Source: an uncultured Spirochaetia bacterium (GTDB taxonomy: Bacteria > Spirochaetota > UBA6919). From it: a stretch of 8,657 nucleotides of DNA. The stretch spans positions 1 to 8,657 of the forward strand of contig CAJXGR010000120.1 in NCBI GenBank assembly GCA_913053665.1, given 5' to 3'. This document shows positions 1 to 6,929 of the stretch, in pieces; the stretch's first letter is position 1; each line of letters opens with the position of its first letter. Made by a program: the position numbers and the translations under genes. Under the pieces are notes generated by a model, which ran no database searches, was not told the origin of the DNA, and saw nothing but the letters and a program-made list of their open reading frames with translations.

Positions 1-2
1 TA

Positions 3-293
3 CACAAGCCAGAGGCAGGGTTCGAGAATATTTTTAATGCTGATATGCCGTCCAAAGATGAGAATATTGTAGAACGTATTAATGCTGCAACAACAAATTA
101 CAGGAGGCATGGCTCTAGTATTGATGATAGGCGCCAAGCTGTTCGTGATCTTGCAGATGTACTTGAGTACCTTAGGCCACAAGTTCAGGAACTATTAACC
201 AACAAAGACGAAAAAGATCTATTTAATATCGCCAATAATTTCGGAATTCGGCACCATAACGATAGGTCAGTTCCTGATCAGAAAGGTTTCTAA
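3..293 (+). CDS. Partial uncharacterised small protein, open at left edge, 3' end probably replaced
   Basis: The reading frame is open from base 3 to a TAA at 291-293, so the internal ATG at 45 is probably not the true start; 14 residues (HKPEAGFENIFNAD) precede it in frame. The visible 96 residues contain a helical stretch (AVRDLADVLEYLRP) followed by KDEKDLFNIANNFGIRHHN. From memory this matches an uncharacterised bacterial family whose members continue after RHHN with a Q-K-x-D-Y-D segment and an aromatic helix (WLSWMFYFYLATIH-like). Here that continuation is absent: after RHHN come only about ten unrelated codons and a stop, all antisense to the GH57 gene. The gene is therefore probably truncated at both ends, on the left by the window edge and on the right by the junction near 244-263. 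Function unknown. The family recall needs a database search; that the frame is open leftward is direct observation. Confidence 0.6.
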   Translation, partial: HKPEAGFENIFNADMPSKDENIVERINAATTNYRRHGSSIDDRRQAVRDLADVLEYLRPQVQELLTNKDEKDLFNIANNFGIRHHNDRSVPDQKGF

Positions 294-2031
294 ATTGATA
301 GCTTGCCAGAATACCATGATCATCCATCGTTAACTTCTTAACTAAAGATATTAATCCTCTTTGGTCCAGATGCTTTAGATATCCTTCTTTCAAATAAGTG
401 ATCTCAACACGGTCATCACGGTTTTGTGCATGCCCCTCATATCTATCCTGGGTAAAGTCCCCTAATTCACTATACTTTAGTTTTTTAAACTGCTCAAAAG
501 AAATATCCATCGGGAGGAAGTGATCGATAAAGCTGTAACGCTCATGGGTGTCATAGATGAGATGACGTTCAATGTCTTTATCTCTCTTCTTTTCAAGGTC
601 ATGAATGCTTTCAATCGTCTTTTCAGACTGTCCTAAAGGATCATCCTGGGTACTCGATTCCAATATAGACTGATGATAAAGTTCCTGACGCCTGCTCAGT
701 GTGTTCAGAAGGTTAAACTGACTGTCTCGTATATCTAGTTCAATTAGTTGACCACCTTTTTCTGTGAAGTAGGCATTTAACTTACTGTTAGAAACAAGTA
801 TTTCATCATAACCGTCTGAATTGTAGTCCTTACAGAAGATTGAGGGAATAGATGGGCTTAAGTCATTATCCATTAAGTTTTCTGCGGCAATTAAGTGCTG
901 ATAGATAGCGTGACGCAAATGGTTTAAATAAAGTCCACCGAATTCCCCGTGCCAATAAGCACAATTGCATTGGCCCTGCCATAATTCTTTGAGGGCTAAA
1001 TCTTTAGTCTCACTTTCTCCCATCCCATTGACTTTTTGGCTCACCCACTGCATTTTAGAGTATAAGCCATTACTCTCAGGATATTTAGCAAGAAAATTAC
1101 GCCAAAATCCCCCGCGATAAAAGGTGGTCAGAAAGTCCTGCTGATGAATATATTCCTTTCCCTTTTTGTAGTCCAGGGCTTTGGGTGTTGGTAAAGCCCA
1201 ACCCATCATCTCTTCATAGGATGCCGTGGGTATATATACTTTTCCTTTGGGTGGGAAGGCATCAATAATCTTTGAGAATGTAGAGACCTGGATCCAGTCT
1301 TGATTATCAACAAGTAATTGAAAGAATCTCTTTAACCAGCCAGCTTTATAGACCCAGTCATAAGTCCCAGGCCAGTCTCCAAACTTCTCACCATCGTCGG
1401 CAAGAACAACAATCTGATCATTTCCCTTCTGATCAATCTCTTTAAGATAGTCAATGGTTTTTTCAGGCTCTTGAAAAGGGATTAAATAGCGAAGTCTTTC
1501 AGAGATGGGGAAAACATAAACACGTTCACCCAACTCTTCAGTGATAAAATATTGGAACAAATCATCAGACTGAATACCCGACTGCTTCAAATGGCTGTCA
1601 TCCACCGTAACATATTGGATGCCTGCTTTGGAAAGGGTTCGGGCAAGATGAGGTTCCCAGATTCTCTCTGTTAGCCATAATCCTCTTGGCGAATAATCAA
1701 ACTCTTTTTTTATGTAGTCGGTCAGCATGGTGATTTGTCCGAGTTGATCATCCTGACAGATCGTTGTAAGGATGGGTTCAAAGAAGCCACCGGTCATAAT
1801 TTCCAGCTGACCTGCTTGGGTGAGAGAAATGATAAGCTCATGAGTCTTTGGTTTATTCTTTTTGACCCAGTCAAATAGAATACCAGAGTAATGTAAAGTG
1901 CATTGGATAGAGGGAAAATCAGCAAGGGTCTGTAAAAAAGGTGCGTAAGAGTGGTCATGGGCTGATTCAAAGACAAAATCAAAATTACCAACCGGTTGGT
2001 GGCAGTGAATCCCCAGGATAAAATGAATCAT
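223..2031 (-). CDS. GH57 4-alpha-glucanotransferase / alpha-amylase, C-terminus truncated
   Basis: A cytoplasmic enzyme of alpha-glucan metabolism that cleaves alpha-1,4-glucan and transfers or hydrolyses the released part. All five GH57 motifs are visible (numbering from the ATG at 2031): HCHQP at 9-13, GQLEI at 74-78, GLWLTERIWEP at 118-128 with the expected nucleophile Glu122, ADDGEKFG at 211-218 with the acid/base Asp at 212 or 213, and EEMMGWAL at 273-280. The helical central domain (FGGLYLNHLR, about 364-373) and a DUF1926-like beta domain (DYNSDGYDE, GGQLIELD, SRRQELYH) follow. The ATG at 2031 is preferred because AAGAGG lies 9 bases upstream and family members start just before the HxHQP strand; a TTG at 2061 would add ten residues. 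The product is about 602 residues against roughly 650-700 for full-length relatives. Similarity ends at RYGAEF, followed by RNYWRY and a stop, so the last part of the C-terminal domain is missing. Catalytic residues are intact, but folding of the cut domain is uncertain. Confidence 0.93.
   Translation of the reverse strand: MIHFILGIHCHQPVGNFDFVFESAHDHSYAPFLQTLADFPSIQCTLHYSGILFDWVKKNKPKTHELIISLTQAGQLEIMTGGFFEPILTTICQDDQLGQITMLTDYIKKEFDYSPRGLWLTERIWEPHLARTLSKAGIQYVTVDDSHLKQSGIQSDDLFQYFITEELGERVYVFPISERLRYLIPFQEPEKTIDYLKEIDQKGNDQIVVLADDGEKFGDWPGTYDWVYKAGWLKRFFQLLVDNQDWIQVSTFSKIIDAFPPKGKVYIPTASYEEMMGWALPTPKALDYKKGKEYIHQQDFLTTFYRGGFWRNFLAKYPESNGLYSKMQWVSQKVNGMGESETKDLALKELWQGQCNCAYWHGEFGGLYLNHLRHAIYQHLIAAENLMDNDLSPSIPSIFCKDYNSDGYDEILVSNSKLNAYFTEKGGQLIELDIRDSQFNLLNTLSRRQELYHQSILESSTQDDPLGQSEKTIESIHDLEKKRDKDIERHLIYDTHERYSFIDHFLPMDISFEQFKKLKYSELGDFTQDRYEGHAQNRDDRVEITYLKEGYLKHLDQRGLISLVKKLTMDDHGILASYQFRNLSDQELTYRYGAEFRNYWRY
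240..263. other. Probable chimeric or rearrangement junction
   Basis: Two unrelated genes running towards each other both stop resembling their families here. The plus-strand protein is family-like through FGIRHHN (ending at 260). The minus-strand GH57 protein is family-like through RYGAEF (ending at 244). The segment where both look natural (about 244-260) is only 17 bases and includes an EcoRI palindrome GAATTC at 244-249. The simplest reading is that DNA from two loci has been joined through a short shared sequence, with each gene losing its 3' end. Whether this is an amplification or assembly chimera or a real rearrangement cannot be decided from the window. Confidence 0.6.
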
Positions 2032-2040
2032 AATAGCCAG

Positions 2041-2046
2041 CCTCTT
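2041..2046 (-). promoter_or_regulatory. Ribosome binding site of the GH57 gene
   Basis: AAGAGG on the minus strand, 9 bases before the ATG at 2031. It decides in favour of this ATG over the in-frame TTG at 2061, because in the longer form the site would lie inside the coding region (codons 6-7). Confidence 0.6.
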
Positions 2047-2075
2047 CACTGGGGGATTCAATCAGTATATAGGTT

Positions 2076-3734
2076 TTAGATCTTTTTGATTTTAAGAGAA
2101 GAACCGGATAACTCGGCAAACTCTAACAGGTATCTGAGATAGCCTATGAAGCTACTACACACGGCAATGGCCTCAAGAGCTGTTTTCCCTTCCACCCTTT
2201 TTTTACCGTCAATGGTATCAAAATGTAGCTTTTCGTCAGAATTTTGAACAACCGCCTGCCCTTTTTGAGTCAGCCAGATAAGTATTTGTCCTAGGGATAT
2301 AGTGATATCAAGGAGTCGGGTTCTTGCAATATTCCCTGTTCTGATCAAAGAAAGATTGAGCTTATGCACACGATCGCTCCTTGGGGACATGGCAGGGTCA
2401 CTTTCTGCTTGATGGATGCTTTTTGAGATATCAATGTAACTTTTTAGATTATCATGACAAGCATTGACTCCTAGATAGAGATCGTTTAATTCTTTTTTTG
2501 GGTCCAGCTTTTTCCCTTGAAACCAATCAACATTAAAATTGATTTTATTGGAAGTCAGTATAAATGAAAACTCTTTTTCGAACTCCTCAAGGATGACATA
2601 AATCATGAGCATTTTATCATCTTCGTTGAGGTAGAATTTGGGGTCTTTTTCCGTGACCTTATCTTTTATAAAATTGAGATTGTTTATCCATTCCATACCA
2701 ACTTCAAGTTCTGGAGGTATCTCATGGATTTCATCTTCTATATTTTCTTGATCAGGGTGACTGGAATGATCACTCTCAACTTTTTCATCGTCTTGATGGC
2801 TCTCTTCTCGCTTTTTCATGGATTGTTCTATGAGATATCCAACGGTTTCGGTCTCTTGGATGTGTAAACGTTGGTAGAGCCGTTCATAGTCTTGGACAAA
2901 AAGATTTTCACTGATGATTTTACAATAGGCGTAATGGAGCTTTAAAAAGAAGACATCAAAAATGAAATGGATATTATCGTGACTTCTCTTTAGCTGGACA
3001 ATAAATTCTTCATGACTGAGTTTATTATATTCCACATGGATATTCAGGCCATACTGTATAGCGTTTTTAAGACGATGGGAATAGGGCCAAAATAGATATA
3101 AACGCCTGTAGATTCTTTTAATAGGTTCTTCTACAAGAATGAAATCAACATCGTTTCGGTAGGAGGAGGTTTGTTTTTGCAGGAGTTCAAAATCTTCTAA
3201 CTGGTAGATCTGCTTGAATAGACGTAAAAGTTCATATAAGGAAGCGTCCTGTTGGATGAGCATCCCTTTGATGAGCTTTAGATCCCCTCGTTTTGGGTAT
3301 AATATAGAGTTAACAACATTGGTTAATTGAGTAAGCTCAGTATTGAGTGTTGTTTTGGTGGTGTGAATAAACTTGGCTTTATAGCGTTTTCCTGACAGGG
3401 TGACAACCCCTGAGAAATAGGCATTGAGATACAGTGAAAGTCTATCAAAAAAGGTAGATTGCTGCGAGGATCCAGTTTCAGAAGCTCTGAACGCTTTAGA
3501 TCTCGCTTCTGAAGCTTTTTTCTTCTCACGTTCTCTTGAAGAGCTTCGCTTACGACGGCTTTCTACAGGACTTTTATCATTAGATCTGGCTGAGTCATCG
3601 CCTTGGCCTATCTTAGGGGGTTTGATAACCTCTCCACCGTGATCTTTGAATTTCTCTAATATTTGTTTTTGCTCTGTAGCGTCTAGTTTATCAGCTCCAA
3701 TTTTCTTATGGATATCATCAAATTCAGTTGCCAT
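2076..3734 (-). CDS. Uncharacterised 552-residue protein with basic and acidic low-complexity segments
   Basis: I do not recognise this family. From the ATG at 3734 the product has 552 residues and no signal peptide or membrane span, so it is probably cytoplasmic. Residues about 48-93 are a basic, Ser/Arg/Lys-rich, probably disordered segment (SRRKRSSSREREKKK). Residues 94-305 form a helical, aromatic-rich region with an FWPYSHRLKNAIQYG stretch near 215-229. Residues 306-340 are an acidic, His-containing linker (SHQDDEKVESDHSSHPDQEN). Residues 345-552 are a second helical region ending in a basic tail, KIKKI. An in-frame GTG at 3743 would add three residues. A weak GGGTG lies 10 bases before the ATG, so the start is not certain. 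The gene ends 44 bases before the GH57 ATG on the same strand, so the two are probably co-transcribed. That placement gives only a weak hint of a link to glucan metabolism; the unusual charge segmentation could equally suit a scaffold or nucleic-acid-associated protein. No catalytic motif was found. Confidence 0.85.
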   Translation of the reverse strand: MATEFDDIHKKIGADKLDATEQKQILEKFKDHGGEVIKPPKIGQGDDSARSNDKSPVESRRKRSSSREREKKKASEARSKAFRASETGSSQQSTFFDRLSLYLNAYFSGVVTLSGKRYKAKFIHTTKTTLNTELTQLTNVVNSILYPKRGDLKLIKGMLIQQDASLYELLRLFKQIYQLEDFELLQKQTSSYRNDVDFILVEEPIKRIYRRLYLFWPYSHRLKNAIQYGLNIHVEYNKLSHEEFIVQLKRSHDNIHFIFDVFFLKLHYAYCKIISENLFVQDYERLYQRLHIQETETVGYLIEQSMKKREESHQDDEKVESDHSSHPDQENIEDEIHEIPPELEVGMEWINNLNFIKDKVTEKDPKFYLNEDDKMLMIYVILEEFEKEFSFILTSNKINFNVDWFQGKKLDPKKELNDLYLGVNACHDNLKSYIDISKSIHQAESDPAMSPRSDRVHKLNLSLIRTGNIARTRLLDITISLGQILIWLTQKGQAVVQNSDEKLHFDTIDGKKRVEGKTALEAIAVCSSFIGYLRYLLEFAELSGSSLKIKKI

Positions 3735-3743
3735 AGGTCTCAC

Positions 3744-4073
3744 ACACCCGTTTTTTTCATTTAAAGATAATCTATATTTACAAATAATCTAACAGAAAAA
3801 GATATAATTATTTAACTTTTTTTGCTTAAATCACTTTATTACTACTGAATATCGTTAAATTTCATTATATTATTATCAAAAGTCAACTCATACTTCTTTT
3901 TTTAATGGTTTTAAAAGCTAAAGTCTTGGTGATTGTTCTTTAAAAGGATCTAAAATCCTTATTAAGGTTAACTGAATGGCATTTAACACCTTATAAGAAT
4001 CTATATTTGACTTATTCCAAGATATTTTGATTAACTTCTTAACTTCTTTATAAATTGACCGAAAATTATTTAT
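3744..4073. other. A/T-rich divergent intergenic region
   Basis: A 330-base region between the divergently transcribed unknown gene (leftward) and the M23 peptidase gene (rightward). It is clearly richer in A and T than the flanking genes and holds no convincing coding region. It should contain the promoters of both units. On the minus strand TTGACT (3886-3881) and TATAAT (3869-3864) are both present, but only 11 bases apart, too close for an ordinary sigma-70 promoter. A small hairpin, AAGGAT and ATCCTT with a 5-base loop (3944-3960), has no T-tract. No operator or riboswitch fold could be identified by eye. Confidence 0.7.
4027..4054 (+). promoter_or_regulatory. Candidate sigma-70 promoter for the M23 peptidase gene
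   Basis: TTGATT (4027-4032) and TATAAA (4049-4054) are separated by 16 bases and match the -35 and -10 consensus at 4 and 5 of 6 positions. Transcription would begin near 4061, giving a leader of about 28 bases before the ATG at 4089. Such matches arise by chance in A/T-rich DNA, so support is mainly from position. Confidence 0.4.
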
Positions 4074-4088
4074 GTGAGAAACAATCCT

Positions 4089-5177
4089 ATGCACTACAAA
4101 CTTCAAGAAAGATTCTTGGACATTAAATACTTTTTCTACCATAAGAAGCATTTTTTTATAAGTATTGGACTTTTCCTGGTTTTTATCAGTATCATATTTT
4201 CATTTAGTAGTCCGCTGGCTTCCCAATCCCATAAGCAAAAACCCAGAGAAAAAGGTTATAGCATTGATCCAAATGGGAACCATCAGAAAGCCTCTTTGAG
4301 TCAGTCTGTCAATAATCTTTTATACCCTTTTTTCTTGAGGGGTATGGAAGAAAGCGAAGATTTCTTAATTACTGATGGCAATGACAGTATCGTTGAGTAT
4401 GATGGTTACTTCAAAAAAATAGAGTTTCAAACCCATGTGATACGCAGCCGTGACACGTTAAGTAAAATCGCGAGAAGATATCATAGTAATATTGATACAA
4501 TTATTAGTTTCAATAAAATCAAGGGGCCAAAATCCCTTAGAGTGAATACGGTTCTGCTGATCCCTACAGTTAAAGGGATTTTGCATACGGTAAAATCGCG
4601 AGAAACCTTAAGAAAGATTGCTTTAAAGTATAAAAAATATAAAGTCCGCGTGAAGGATATTATCTTTATCAATGAAATTGTTAATAATCGGATCACACGG
4701 GGAGAACGGCTTTTTATACCGGGTGCCAAACTTCCTAAAGAAAGCCCATTAAGAAAGTTACAAAATGTATTTGCCAAACCTGTGAGTGGAAAGTTAGTGT
4801 CAGGAGTAGGAAGACGATATCATCCAATATGGCGGCGATATAAGTTCCATTCCGGCTTAGATATAAAAGCACGATACGGAGCACCCGTTAGGGCCGCTCG
4901 CTCAGGAAAAGTCACCTTTGCTGGTTGGAGAGGGGGATATGGTAAACTTATCATCATAAATCACGGGAAGGGACTCAGTACTTACTATGGGCACCTATCA
5001 AGAATACTTGTGAGACGGGGGATGAGAGTCAATAAAAAGCACCTTATTGGGAAAGTTGGGAGTACAGGTATTTCTACAGGTCCTCACCTTCACTTTGAAG
5101 TACGCAAACACGGAAAACCCCAGAAGATACTGGGAAGATTTAAAGGATTGAAGGGCCGAATTGGTGGAAGGTTTTAG
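4089..5177 (+). CDS. Membrane-anchored LysM-LysM-M23 murein endopeptidase
   Basis: A zinc-dependent peptidase of the M23 (lysostaphin/NlpD/MepM-like) family expected to cut peptide cross-links of peptidoglycan in the periplasm. Numbering from the in-frame GTG at 4074 (the ATG at 4089 is residue 6): a hydrophobic signal anchor at about 27-48 after a basic N-terminus; a linker; LysM domain 1 at about 119-164; LysM domain 2 at about 169-216; and the M23 domain from about 233. Zinc and catalytic residues are all present: H259 and D263 (FHSGLD), H306 (YYGHLS), and H338 and H340 (GPHLHFEV). The protein should therefore be active rather than one of the degenerate M23 regulators. The tail is basic and glycine-rich. 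The ATG at 4089 is preferred because GTGAGA lies 9 bases upstream and the GTG start lacks a purine-rich site. The gene stands alone on the plus strand and its stop lies one base from that of the convergent HEAT gene. Confidence 0.93.
   Translation: MHYKLQERFLDIKYFFYHKKHFFISIGLFLVFISIIFSFSSPLASQSHKQKPREKGYSIDPNGNHQKASLSQSVNNLLYPFFLRGMEESEDFLITDGNDSIVEYDGYFKKIEFQTHVIRSRDTLSKIARRYHSNIDTIISFNKIKGPKSLRVNTVLLIPTVKGILHTVKSRETLRKIALKYKKYKVRVKDIIFINEIVNNRITRGERLFIPGAKLPKESPLRKLQNVFAKPVSGKLVSGVGRRYHPIWRRYKFHSGLDIKARYGAPVRAARSGKVTFAGWRGGYGKLIIINHGKGLSTYYGHLSRILVRRGMRVNKKHLIGKVGSTGISTGPHLHFEVRKHGKPQKILGRFKGLKGRIGGRF
4462..4604. repeat. 15-base direct repeat flanking an 11-base inverted repeat inside the LysM region
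   Basis: GTAAAATCGCGAGAA occurs at 4462-4476 and again at 4590-4604, 128 bases apart. Between the copies, CAAAATCCCTT (4528-4538) and AAGGGATTTTG (4573-4583) form a perfect 11-base inverted repeat with a 34-base loop. The two direct copies are read in different frames (SKIAR versus VKSRE), so they are not simply the matching position of the two LysM domains. Confidence 0.75.
5113..5134 (-). terminator. Weak candidate intrinsic terminator for the HEAT transcript, inside the M23 gene
   Basis: On the minus strand, about 45 bases past the HEAT stop codon, CCCAG and CTGGG form a 5-base stem with a 6-base loop (5134-5119), followed by GTTTTCC. The stem is short and the T run has only four bases, so this is a weak prediction. 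It lies within the coding region of the convergent peptidase gene because no spacer exists. Confidence 0.22.
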
Positions 5178-5178
5178 C

Positions 5179-6906
5179 CTAAATATCCTTTGACCCTTGA
5201 TTCCACTTCTTTTTAAGCTTCAGTAATGCCTTCGTCACAGCTTTTCTAACATGTTTATTGGATTCATTTCGTTTGTAAAGAGTACGAATAAGCGGTTGGA
5301 TACCTTTTTTCAGCCTCAGCTTCCCCAAAGCCCAGGCGGCTTCCTGCCTCACAAGTGGATGGGGATCTTTTAAAAGCCTGACAAAATGTAAGAACAGCTT
5401 TTTATCTCTTAGATAACCCAATGCTCTGGTGGCTGAAGCTCGTAGTTTCGGGTTCTTCGATTGGCAGTACATCAGTAATGGCATGATGGAACGGGGATCA
5501 GAGAGTCTAGCTAAGGCTTCGATGGCCTTCAGCTTTAGTGTTGGACTGCCTTTTCCCCTCAAAACATCCTTTAGATAGTAAAAAGCCTTTTTAAGTCTCA
5601 CTTTAGCGAAGACTTCAATTATAACAACTTGACTGAACGGCTTCATATCTTCTACAGACTTTAATAAATACTTGCAATTCCTGGTATTGGATAGTTTCAG
5701 GATGGCCCATCGGGCAAAGAGTCTCACGTTTTTGTTTTTATCTTCCAGCTTCTGGATAAGTTTAGGGGGTAGTTTTTTAATCTTGAGATTTGCTAAAGCC
5801 CAAATAGCATGAATACGAACCCGACCACTTGGATCATTAAGCTTATTGACTAAATAGTTTTGTATGTTTTTTTGCTTAAACTTAAGAATGGCCAAAATCG
5901 TGGTTTTTCTAATCTCACTGTTAGGGCTATCTAATTGATGGATCAGGTGAGGGATAGCTTCTTTTTTATGAGACTCTCCAAGTATCCATACTAATTCCTT
6001 ATGAAGTAATGGATTATCGATTTCAAACCCCTTGACAAGTATGGGGATCGTGGAGGAATTGGTTAGGTGGACCAGGTTTTTGGATAGATATCTTCTAAGA
6101 TCCATTGGACTATGAGTGATCTTGTATAGAAGTGGTAAAATAGCTGCTGGATTTTTGGTTTGTCCAAGTAGAAAGCCTGCCTTCTTAATGATACGACTAT
6201 CTTTGGACTGAAGTTTGTATAGTAGGAATGGGAGGACTTTTCGGGGATGCTTACGTTGGATTCCATGAAAGACCCACAGAGAATAGGCTTTTATATTAGG
6301 ATGATTTTCAAAAAGATTAAATAGAATCTCAAGGGATTTCCAGGACTTTTGTTTTCCGATGATTTTAAGGATCCCTATCTTGACGTAATCGGGGCTTGAT
6401 AGAAGTTTGGACTGGTTTAGCATGTTGGCAAAGCGTTCTGGAGGAATAAATTGAAGGAAGTATCCAGCATGACGGTTCAAAGAGCGGTTATGACTCTGTA
6501 ATAGTATAAATAGTTGTTTGAGTAGTGCTTTATTATGGATTCTGCCTATAAATTGGGCGACATGGTGTTTTGATTTTAAGGATCGGTGATTCAGTTTCAG
6601 GAAAATGGGTTGAATATCATGGGCATGAAGACTTTTCGATAGAGCCTTGAAGAGAAGCTTTTTTTCATAGGGATTCTTTATTCTATAGTATATTTCAATC
6701 CATTTGATCTTCATTGAAGGGGTTAAGTTCTTTTCTTTTAGGAAGAAGCGGTAAATAGGCTGTTTCTTGAAGGCTTTACGCGACATCCTGGACGATCTAC
6801 GATTACCTCTAACACCTTGATCCGGAGAAGAACAGAAGGAACTTATCAGTACTATAAAAAGGGTAATTCCAAACAATCCATAGAGATAGGGTTTTCTATA
6901 ATTCAT
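5179..6906 (-). CDS. Membrane-anchored HEAT-repeat protein
   Basis: A 575-residue alpha-solenoid protein, expected to act as a binding scaffold rather than an enzyme. The N-terminus (MNYRKPYLYG, then a hydrophobic stretch at about 9-24) is a signal peptide or anchor. Cys25 follows it, but the context ISSFC is not a standard lipobox because Phe precedes the Cys, so lipidation is doubtful. A basic stretch (GNRRSSRMSRKAFKKQ) comes next. At least ten HEAT/PBS-lyase-like repeats of about 31 residues can be seen from about 223 to 566, clearest at 359-376 (DPSGRVRIHAIWALANLK), 471-501 and 513-533 (DPHPLVRQEAAWALGKLRL). The region at 50-220 is helical and looks like more diverged repeats. The ATG is preceded by AGAGGGGG with 5 bases of spacing, a strong site. 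It lies 23 bases after the DUF445 stop on the same strand, so an operon is likely. The partner is unknown; an extracytoplasmic solenoid tethered to a membrane is the inference. Confidence 0.88.
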   Translation of the reverse strand: MNYRKPYLYGLFGITLFIVLISSFCSSPDQGVRGNRRSSRMSRKAFKKQPIYRFFLKEKNLTPSMKIKWIEIYYRIKNPYEKKLLFKALSKSLHAHDIQPIFLKLNHRSLKSKHHVAQFIGRIHNKALLKQLFILLQSHNRSLNRHAGYFLQFIPPERFANMLNQSKLLSSPDYVKIGILKIIGKQKSWKSLEILFNLFENHPNIKAYSLWVFHGIQRKHPRKVLPFLLYKLQSKDSRIIKKAGFLLGQTKNPAAILPLLYKITHSPMDLRRYLSKNLVHLTNSSTIPILVKGFEIDNPLLHKELVWILGESHKKEAIPHLIHQLDSPNSEIRKTTILAILKFKQKNIQNYLVNKLNDPSGRVRIHAIWALANLKIKKLPPKLIQKLEDKNKNVRLFARWAILKLSNTRNCKYLLKSVEDMKPFSQVVIIEVFAKVRLKKAFYYLKDVLRGKGSPTLKLKAIEALARLSDPRSIMPLLMYCQSKNPKLRASATRALGYLRDKKLFLHFVRLLKDPHPLVRQEAAWALGKLRLKKGIQPLIRTLYKRNESNKHVRKAVTKALLKLKKKWNQGSKDI

Positions 6907-6911
6907 TCACG

Positions 6912-6919
6912 CCCCCTCT
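6912..6919 (-). promoter_or_regulatory. Ribosome binding site of the HEAT-repeat gene
   Basis: AGAGGGGG on the minus strand, 5 bases before the ATG at 6906, within the 23-base gap after the DUF445 stop codon. It is the strongest Shine-Dalgarno-like site in the window and supports independent initiation on a shared transcript. Confidence 0.6.
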
Positions 6920-6929
6920 GATTAAGTCA

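Noticed and set aside
1794..1991. Alternative-frame minus-strand frame within the GH57 gene, and similar frames inside the unknown, M23, HEAT and DUF445 genes
   Set aside because: They lie entirely within well-supported genes whose protein motifs fix the true frame; no ribosome sites or family resemblance.
3944..3960. Hairpin AAGGAT / ATCCTT as a possible terminator
   Set aside because: The stem is only six pairs, mostly A/T, with no T-tract, and no gene ends here.
3918..4151. A 77-codon minus-strand frame in the divergent intergenic region
   Set aside because: It overlaps the 5' end of the peptidase gene in antisense, has no good ribosome site, and its composition looks like translated A/T-rich non-coding DNA.
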